In this document: positions 61,801 to 64,000 of the stretch, one piece after another | Numbering within the stretch: position 1 is the stretch's first letter | Layout: the number at the start of each line of letters is the position of its first letter | From: Larix kaempferi | Lineage: Eukaryota; Streptophyta; Pinopsida; Pinales; Pinaceae | Reading direction: 5' to 3' | NCBI GenBank assembly: GCA_027924585.1 | Contig: BSBM01000370.1 | Location: forward strand, 24,981,501-25,045,500 | DNA: 64,000 bases | Program-made: the position numbers and the translations under genes | The notes under the pieces: generated by a model | What the model was told of the DNA's origin: nothing | The model's input: only the letters and a program-made list of their open reading frames with translations | Databases searched by the model: none

Positions 61801-63293
61801 AATGGAAAATTACTAAAGGAGCCTCAAAACAATTTTGTCTGTTTGAGTATATGAGTGGATAAACCTATATTTTTATTACTTTTGTAACCTGAGGAAAGCA
61901 AGATTGATCTCACTAAAGTTTTATATGGAACCAAGGCACGGGGTCATTAAAGGAGAGAAGCCTCCCCTACCAAAATTTTGATACGAGCAGAGGAGCAAGA
62001 TGAGAAGCCAAGATTTTGTAACTAGAATAGTGGAGACGGAACTTGCTCAAGAGAGCACAGAAGACTGCATCAAATACCAAATACCACATAAAGTGATGAT
62101 CGGGTACCCACACTCGATTGAAGGATGCATGCTGACCAGTTAGACACCTCCAATTAGTAGGGAAAGATCCACATGGATATAAGTGTGTCCAGAACAGCTA
62201 TCATCGACTCTGAAATGTATATTGATTGATGCCTTAATTCTGTAAAATATATGTCCACTTGACAGTAAGTTGTGGAATATGAAACAGTAGTCTCATGCCA
62301 TAAAGGTGGGTTGTTGTTCTCATTATATTGGACCACAGTTTGGGTATATCACAAAAGGATTGAAAGGTAAAGTATACTTAATTATGATCTTGGACTTGGC
62401 ACTGCAGTCCCATTGTTGTTTGTTTCGTATTGTGGCTTTTAGAAGGGTCAGTTTTGGTGATGTATGTTGACCCTGCTGACTGATGGTTTAGGATTGATAG
62501 TATGAGGCTCTCCTACATATTTTTTCAGGCTGTACATCTCTCCTTAGGCCTCGCAAGGCATAGAGAGAAGACTTTAAGTTTGTAAGCTGTTAATTTTATG
62601 ATTAACCGACACAATAAAATTGAAAATATGATTGAGGTATTAATTTTCAAAATTGTCTTCAAAACTAGATATATAGCTGTGAAGAGCAAGTAATCACATT
62701 ACCTTCCAGGGCCACAGTGTCATGATGGATGTCTCTGCCATAGAAAAGAATGCTGAAAGAGCCAAGAGAACAGATATGAGCAATCCTTGATCTCTAAAAA
62801 CACTGAAAACCTGTAAAATTTTAGGCGAGAGGAGCCCCCACAGAGCCCTCACTTTCAATGACAGCTGAGGTGCCAATGCTGGAACGCTTTCTACTGCATA
62901 AGCTGCTCTGCATCTCCACAACAACGAAGCACATGATACTGCCGCCAAGACTGCAAGTGCCCGCTTGGAAATTCTGGCGACCCTCAATGCTATTTCAGGC
63001 ATTAAATCAGAACCTGTACGGACCTCGACTGGCCTTACAGGCTTCTCTCTGCTAAATTTGGCGAAGCCCACAAAACAAGAGGCAATCTGCCCTCTATAAG
63101 ACATTGTAGGAAAAACCCAACTCATCTTGGTCCTCCTATCGTCTTTTATTCCGTGTCTGACTCTTTGGGTACCCACCAATGAAGGGGGGGTATTGAATGC
63201 TGACTTCATGTGATAATGTCCAAATGTTGAATTAATCTCTGTATTTTTAAACACGCTTGTGTGTATCAGACACTGGTATAAACTGCCTGCCAT
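35889..63293 (-). CDS. chloroplast-type DUF21/CNNM-CorC-like membrane protein, six of its exons (5' part of the gene)
   Basis: Six exons join in frame to 349 residues: 62703-63293, 45756-45853, 45540-45633, 37321-37398, 36972-37075, 35889-35970. The product matches the plant DUF21 proteins typified, from memory, by Arabidopsis At3g13070 and At1g55930. These have a transit peptide, a DUF21 transmembrane domain, CBS domains and a CorC-HlyC domain, and are thought to act in ion transport or stress tolerance in plastids. Only the transit peptide and DUF21 region are present; the CBS pair was not found to the left. Introns are about 16.8, 0.12, 8.1, 0.25 and 1.0 kb. No lesion is seen in any exon, so the gene is probably functional. 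Confidence 0.9.
36560..36720. repeat. dispersed repeat, also at 49445-49550
   Basis: AATGTCCAACAAATGAC and its flanks (GATAAGATA upstream, AGTAGGT and ACAAAGT downstream) occur in the same order and orientation at both places. Probably two copies of one unidentified element within introns. Confidence 0.6.
36972..37075 (-). CDS. DUF21 protein gene, exon 5
   Basis: Acceptor CTGCAG, donor GTGCCA (a weak but valid GT). Encodes [20 protein letters not shown] then [14 protein letters not shown], the fourth hydrophobic segment of DUF21. Length 104, ending in phase 2. Confidence 0.92.
37321..37398 (-). CDS. DUF21 protein gene, exon 4
   Basis: Acceptor GGCAG, donor GTAAGG. Encodes 26 codons with [20 protein letters not shown] and EVARFV. 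The TEITPKS motif is a hallmark of DUF21. Phase 0 at both ends. Confidence 0.94.
38110..38374. mobile_element. small hAT-related MITE with CGTGTCC repeats and a long palindrome
   Basis: The right end, read on the minus strand, CTCTGAAACCGGATTCGCTC, matches the left end of the autonomous-type hAT at 13348 (CTAAGAAACCGGATTTGCTC). Inside are many CGTGTCC/GGACACG copies. A near-perfect inverted repeat of about 43 bp has arms at 38222-38264 and 38273-38317. The left end near 38110 (TTAAACTCACC) is approximate, and the target duplication is not clear. Confidence 0.75.
38696..38832. mobile_element. foldback MITE, 137 bp
   Basis: ATAGATCCATCTTAACTCTG at the left pairs with its near-exact reverse complement at the right (25 bp with one mismatch). 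Further pairing inside (TTGAGGTG with CACCTCAA) makes the whole unit an extended hairpin, flanked by TA. Confidence 0.75.
39688..39906 (+). repeat. 5' LTR of the gene-capturing element
   Basis: Ends TTTCCGCTACA; pairs with 43721-43948. Its first 30 bases have diverged, so the start is approximate. A further partial LTR copy lies at about 40267-40397 as part of the tandem duplication. Confidence 0.75.
39908..39918 (+). promoter_or_regulatory. primer binding site of the gene-capturing element
   Basis: TGGTATCAGAG one base after the LTR, the Met-tRNA type used by plant Copia elements. A duplicate lies at 40399-40409 (TGGTATCAGAGCG). Confidence 0.85.
40050..40264 (+). pseudogene. captured LEO1 fragment, first (partial) copy
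   Basis: Reads [20 protein letters not shown] and [20 protein letters not shown], then DKMNIV, a TGA where the second copy has Arg (CGA), and VSDIMG. This is the acidic region and start of the conserved core of the plant LEO1/VIP4 protein. It stops at the duplication junction near 40264 and the same stretch begins again in the second unit. Confidence 0.82.
40540..41156 (+). pseudogene. LEO1: captured LEO1 core (Paf1 complex subunit), intron-free
   Basis: Continues from the duplicated leader. After [10 protein letters not shown] there is a one-base loss, then [78 protein letters not shown] and [20 protein letters not shown], ending KVKNIITSI at about 41156. This is the most conserved part of LEO1, the nuclear Paf1 transcription elongation complex subunit. 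No intron interrupts it, as expected of a reverse-transcribed mRNA. From 40740 to 41156 the frame is open. At 41156 LEO1 similarity ends abruptly. Confidence 0.9.
41157..41395 (+). other. junction segment between the LEO1 and CCT fragments
   Basis: 41157-41270 belongs to neither gene core that I recognise ([19 protein letters not shown]). 41271-41395 reads as an acidic repeat, [11 protein letters not shown] then [18 protein letters not shown], in frame with the CCT fragment. It may come from the N-terminus of the source CCT mRNA or from a third source. Confidence 0.55.
41396..42125 (+). pseudogene. CCT: captured choline-phosphate cytidylyltransferase fragment, intron-free
   Basis: The reading [20 protein letters not shown] contains the HxGH CTP-binding signature. 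[60 protein letters not shown] and [20 protein letters not shown] follow, all in plant CCT order. A TAG at 41643-41645 replaces the Tyr of the RYESLRHC motif. Near 41905 the frame shifts and continues [20 protein letters not shown], and about 42065-42120 keeps GIHHSE and [10 protein letters not shown] around another stop. CCT makes CDP-choline for phosphatidylcholine synthesis. It spans nearly the whole catalytic region and part of the C-terminus without introns. Confidence 0.9.
42487..43587. mobile_element. non-autonomous hAT-like element with GGGGACG repeats
   Basis: The left end TATGTTGCACAGG and inverted right end ATTGTTGCACGGG share TGTTGCAC. Subterminal zones have GGGGACG and its complement many times (42505-42600 and 43370-43525). 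The interior is GC-richer with a 39-bp duplication (about 42935-43013, GAGCTGTG..CTCTTGAACTGCGACCAC). No clear 8-bp target duplication was found. It is nested in the gene-capturing LTR element, between the CCT fragment and the 3' LTR. Confidence 0.7.
43721..43948 (+). repeat. 3' LTR of the gene-capturing element
   Basis: Starts TGTTATGAACATAAAATGTC after a purine-rich tract and ends TTTCCAATACA. Shares the ordered blocks of the 5' LTR with moderate divergence. Confidence 0.8.
43949..45539. other. intron 3 of the DUF21 gene, unassigned part
   Basis: No recognised element ends. A 142-codon minus-strand frame (43865-44293) begins in unique-looking sequence but runs into the AT tract of the neighbouring LTR, and it has no function I can name. 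Confidence 0.4.
45540..45633 (-). CDS. DUF21 protein gene, exon 3
   Basis: Acceptor TATCTAG, donor GTAGGT. Encodes [20 protein letters not shown] then [11 protein letters not shown], the second hydrophobic segment of DUF21. The first base completes a Thr codon from exon 2. The frame is kept only if the donor at 45539-45538 is used, rather than the GT four bases downstream. Confidence 0.93.
45756..45853 (-). CDS. DUF21 protein gene, exon 2
   Basis: Acceptor GTCATAG, donor GTACTT. Encodes [20 protein letters not shown] then [12 protein letters not shown]. Starts in phase 0 directly after WPWK of exon 1 and ends in phase 2. Confidence 0.94.
46591..47589. mobile_element. non-autonomous hAT element with ACCGG/GGTT repeats
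   Basis: The left end CAATGTTATCAAGACCGG and inverted right end CAATGTTATCAGTGTTGG form the terminal repeat. Flanks GATCAAAG (46583-46590) and GATGAGAG (47590-47597) match at 6 of 8, a worn target duplication. GACCGGTTC and GGTTGG-type repeats lie near the left end. A short frame at 47023-47214 ends in the acidic [13 protein letters not shown], reminiscent of a hAT transposase tail. It lies in intron 1 of the DUF21 gene. Confidence 0.82.
47600..48860. other. intron 1, unassigned part
   Basis: GC-richer than its surroundings and with several 60-82 codon frames on both strands, none recognised. A decayed retroelement is likely but unproved. Confidence 0.3.
48870..49220. repeat. diverged tandem duplication, about 250-bp period
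   Basis: AACTCGACAATG recurs at about 48886 and 49137, and GAAATCAG..CCACAACC..GCATCTAA..GG at about 48951 and 49178, in the same order. Confidence 0.7.
49445..49550. repeat. dispersed repeat, second copy of 36560-36720
   Basis: Shares AATGTCCAACAAATGAC and flanking blocks in the same orientation. Confidence 0.6.
49551..51645. other. intron 1, unassigned part
   Basis: AT-rich, no recognised coding or repeat ends. Short frames at 50457-50666 and 50896-51177 have no similarity I can name. Confidence 0.35.
51646..51789. repeat. 72-bp tandem duplication
   Basis: ACCAATATGCAACCTGTATA begins both units (51646 and 51718). The copies differ at only a few positions, so the duplication is recent. 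Confidence 0.93.
51955..52420 (+). pseudogene. unidentified Pro-rich coding-like fragment
   Basis: A 125-codon frame (51955-52332) rich in Pro, Gln, His and Asn ([20 protein letters not shown]). After a one-base shift it continues as [20 protein letters not shown]. The style resembles a retroelement Gag or a low-complexity region of a nuclear protein. Family not recognised. Confidence 0.35.
53278..55215 (-). repeat. dispersed repeat copy B, inverted relative to copy A
   Basis: Reverse complement of 21530-21625 joined to 31593-33770. Shared landmarks are GGGTTGTTGTGTTGTAGTG near 53774, the TTGACTTGGTCAA region near 54728, GATTTGACCAAAGATATGGG near 54976, and CACATAATCC (complement GGATTATGTG) near 55203. 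It has no LTR or LINE insertion, so it shows the empty site for the insertions in copy A. Confidence 0.75.
54719..54792. promoter_or_regulatory. cluster of TTGAC (W-box core) motifs
   Basis: Seven TTGAC/GTCAA cores in about 75 bp, including two TTTGACTTGGTCAA palindromic pairs. TTGAC is the core of the WRKY transcription factor site. Copy A keeps a similar but worn cluster near 31940-31990. Activity is not shown. Confidence 0.45.
55659..56624. mobile_element. non-autonomous hAT element with CGTTTCC repeats
   Basis: Perfect 8-bp target duplication GCTAGTAC (55651-55658 and 56625-56632). The left end CTAAGTTGCACGAAA and inverted right end TTATGTTGCAGGAAA form the terminal repeat. The right subterminal zone (56430-56620) has many CGTTTCC and GGAAACG copies; the left zone has fewer (55670-55725). 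The 966-bp element has no transposase. It lies in intron 1. Confidence 0.9.
56653..57814 (-). mobile_element. solo Copia-type LTR
   Basis: On the minus strand it starts TGTTAGATTGTGGTAAC and ends AATATTTACA. A perfect 5-bp target duplication CTTAG lies at 56648-56652 and 57815-57819. GCTGGTTTTCCCTGG and GGGGTTTCCAGGG near 56820-56850 match the equivalent motif of the full Copia LTRs (near 1480-1507), so it is a related family. The interior was lost by LTR-LTR recombination. Confidence 0.9.
57898..58255. repeat. 179-bp tandem duplication
   Basis: Units 57898-58076 and 58077-58255 share AGGTCT.CCCGTGTGACAC, TTGATTTCCTTGCAATCAAA and TTCATCTTTTATTACACT with few differences. Confidence 0.92.
58579..59112 (+). 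mobile_element. probable solo Copia-type LTR
   Basis: GCTGGTTTTTCCCCAGTTGG then GGGTTTCCAGGG (59012-59045) is the motif seen in the two other Copia LTR families here, preceded by an AATAAA (58991). The proposed ends use the repeat CAATT (58574-58578 and 59113-59117), but the right end would then be TA rather than CA, so the limits are uncertain. Confidence 0.55.
59118..60297. other. intron 1, unassigned part
   Basis: AT-rich, no element ends recognised. A minus-strand stretch near 59890-60005 is open but was not accepted as an exon. Confidence 0.35.
60298..60795. mobile_element. possible small inverted-terminal element
   Basis: GAGGAAATTGTCCC near 60302 is matched by GGGACAATTTCCTC near 60782, a 14-bp terminal inverted repeat about 490 bp apart. 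No target duplication was confirmed. Confidence 0.4.
60562..60618. repeat. 22-bp tandem repeat
   Basis: TATGGCTGTCATTCTTGGTC occurs twice exactly with 22-bp spacing and starts a third time. Confidence 0.92.
60796..62702. other. intron 1, promoter-proximal part
   Basis: Frames at 61160-61425 and a minus-strand frame at 61490-61717 look like remnants but were not identified. The intron donor GTAATG lies at 62702-62697. Confidence 0.35.
62703..63293 (-). CDS. DUF21 protein gene, exon 1 (transit peptide and DUF21 start)
   Basis: 197 codons from the first ATG at 63293 to WPWK before donor GTAATG. Residues 57 onward ([20 protein letters not shown], rich in Ser and Arg, few acidic residues) look like a plastid transit peptide, so the ATG at 63125 is an equally good start. 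A hydrophobic Ala-rich helix lies at residues 107-131 ([14 protein letters not shown]). DUF21 begins with [20 protein letters not shown] near residue 170; FFSMAETS is the family signature. Confidence 0.88.
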
Positions 63294-64000
63294 TATGATG
63301 TATAGAATCTAGTTTTCATCCGATGTAGAAGAACCCTTGATTGTGTGCTCCTTCCACACTTTCAGCAGACCCACAACACATTCTTCAAGCTTTGCTATCA
63401 GTGTCACAGAGAGATAAAAGACATTCACAGATAGCTATGGTTTGGGGATAGCTGATAAACTATAGAATTGTGAATGGGCGGGGCTCAAAATTGTGGGAAT
63501 ATTCTCGATGAAAAGCAACAGATAGCATTTGGGTAAACTGTTCTACGATTATGAAATCTTGCCTCTCCTTGAGGCGTTCTCTCAAATTTGTCCAATTGAA
63601 TTGTGGTCCGTCTAAATAATAGAGATATGCATGTTTTTCAAAATGTGTGTTTCACATATGTTTCTGTTTAGAACAAAGGCAATTACTTCAGTGGAAATGT
63701 AAAAACATTGTTAAGTCGATCGCTTTAGGTAGGAGATGTGTAAATATATTAGCTGAGATGGGTTAGTTGAATATATAGTTGCCTATGTTGTTGATTGTTA
63801 TTTGTATTTGATTATTTATTATTAACAAGAGTTACGAAGGGGTAATGTTCCGGTAGTTGTTTTTGGCAATTGCTATAATATGATACTTTTACCACAAAAT
63901 TGTAACAGAAAAGAAAACAGAAAGCATGAAAGTGAATATATATTGAGAAGGTACTTGACAACAAAAAACAAAAAGCGAATAGTATGGTGCAGGCATCATT
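63294..64000 (-). promoter_or_regulatory. 5' flank of the DUF21 gene
   Basis: Expected to hold the promoter and 5' UTR of the minus-strand gene. No confident TATA box or other motif can be placed from sequence alone. Confidence 0.4.

Overview
The window reads as nuclear DNA from a seed plant, most likely a gymnosperm such as a conifer. It is AT-rich, packed with nested transposable elements of very different ages, and carries one recognisable host gene whose short exons are separated by introns of 8 to 17 kb. The species cannot be named from the sequence alone.

Host gene. On the minus strand, six exons between 63293 and 35889 encode the N-terminal half of a chloroplast-type DUF21 (CNNM/CorC-like) membrane protein. 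Exon order is 62703-63293, 45756-45853, 45540-45633, 37321-37398, 36972-37075 and 35889-35970. All junctions keep frame and use GT-AG sites. The C-terminal CBS and CorC-HlyC part was not found, so everything left of 35889 may be one further intron longer than 35 kb, and nearly the whole window may lie inside a single transcription unit.

Left part (1-21.5 kb). A non-autonomous hAT element (181-7417) holds a nested Ty1/Copia retrotransposon (657-7183) with two 1064-bp LTRs and a gag-pol broken by stops and frameshifts. Next come two arms of about 1.3 kb in inverted orientation (10030-11303 and 12985-17790) around a decayed hAT transposase. The right arm is itself interrupted by a better preserved hAT (13348-16836, perfect 8-bp target duplication). 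A hAT tail with an (AT)n tract lies near 20 kb.

Middle (21.5-34 kb). An old repeat is split by a non-autonomous LTR element (21626-31587, target duplication CCAAA). The 3' LTR of that element carries a long LINE (23514-29851) with an open 1416-codon ORF2. The end of the LTR was hit by another hAT (30097-31581, target duplication GTTTCACC). An inverted copy of the old repeat sits at 53278-55215.

Right part (35.9-64 kb, introns of the host gene). The outstanding object is a small LTR element (39688-43948) that carries intron-free fragments of two unrelated host genes, LEO1 (Paf1 complex) and choline-phosphate cytidylyltransferase, plus a tandem duplication and a nested hAT. Further hAT elements (38110-38374, 46591-47589, 55659-56624), two solo Copia-type LTRs, a foldback MITE, a SINE-like unit and several tandem duplications fill the introns. 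The hAT elements share one design: similar terminal repeats followed by clusters of a short motif that differs from family to family.
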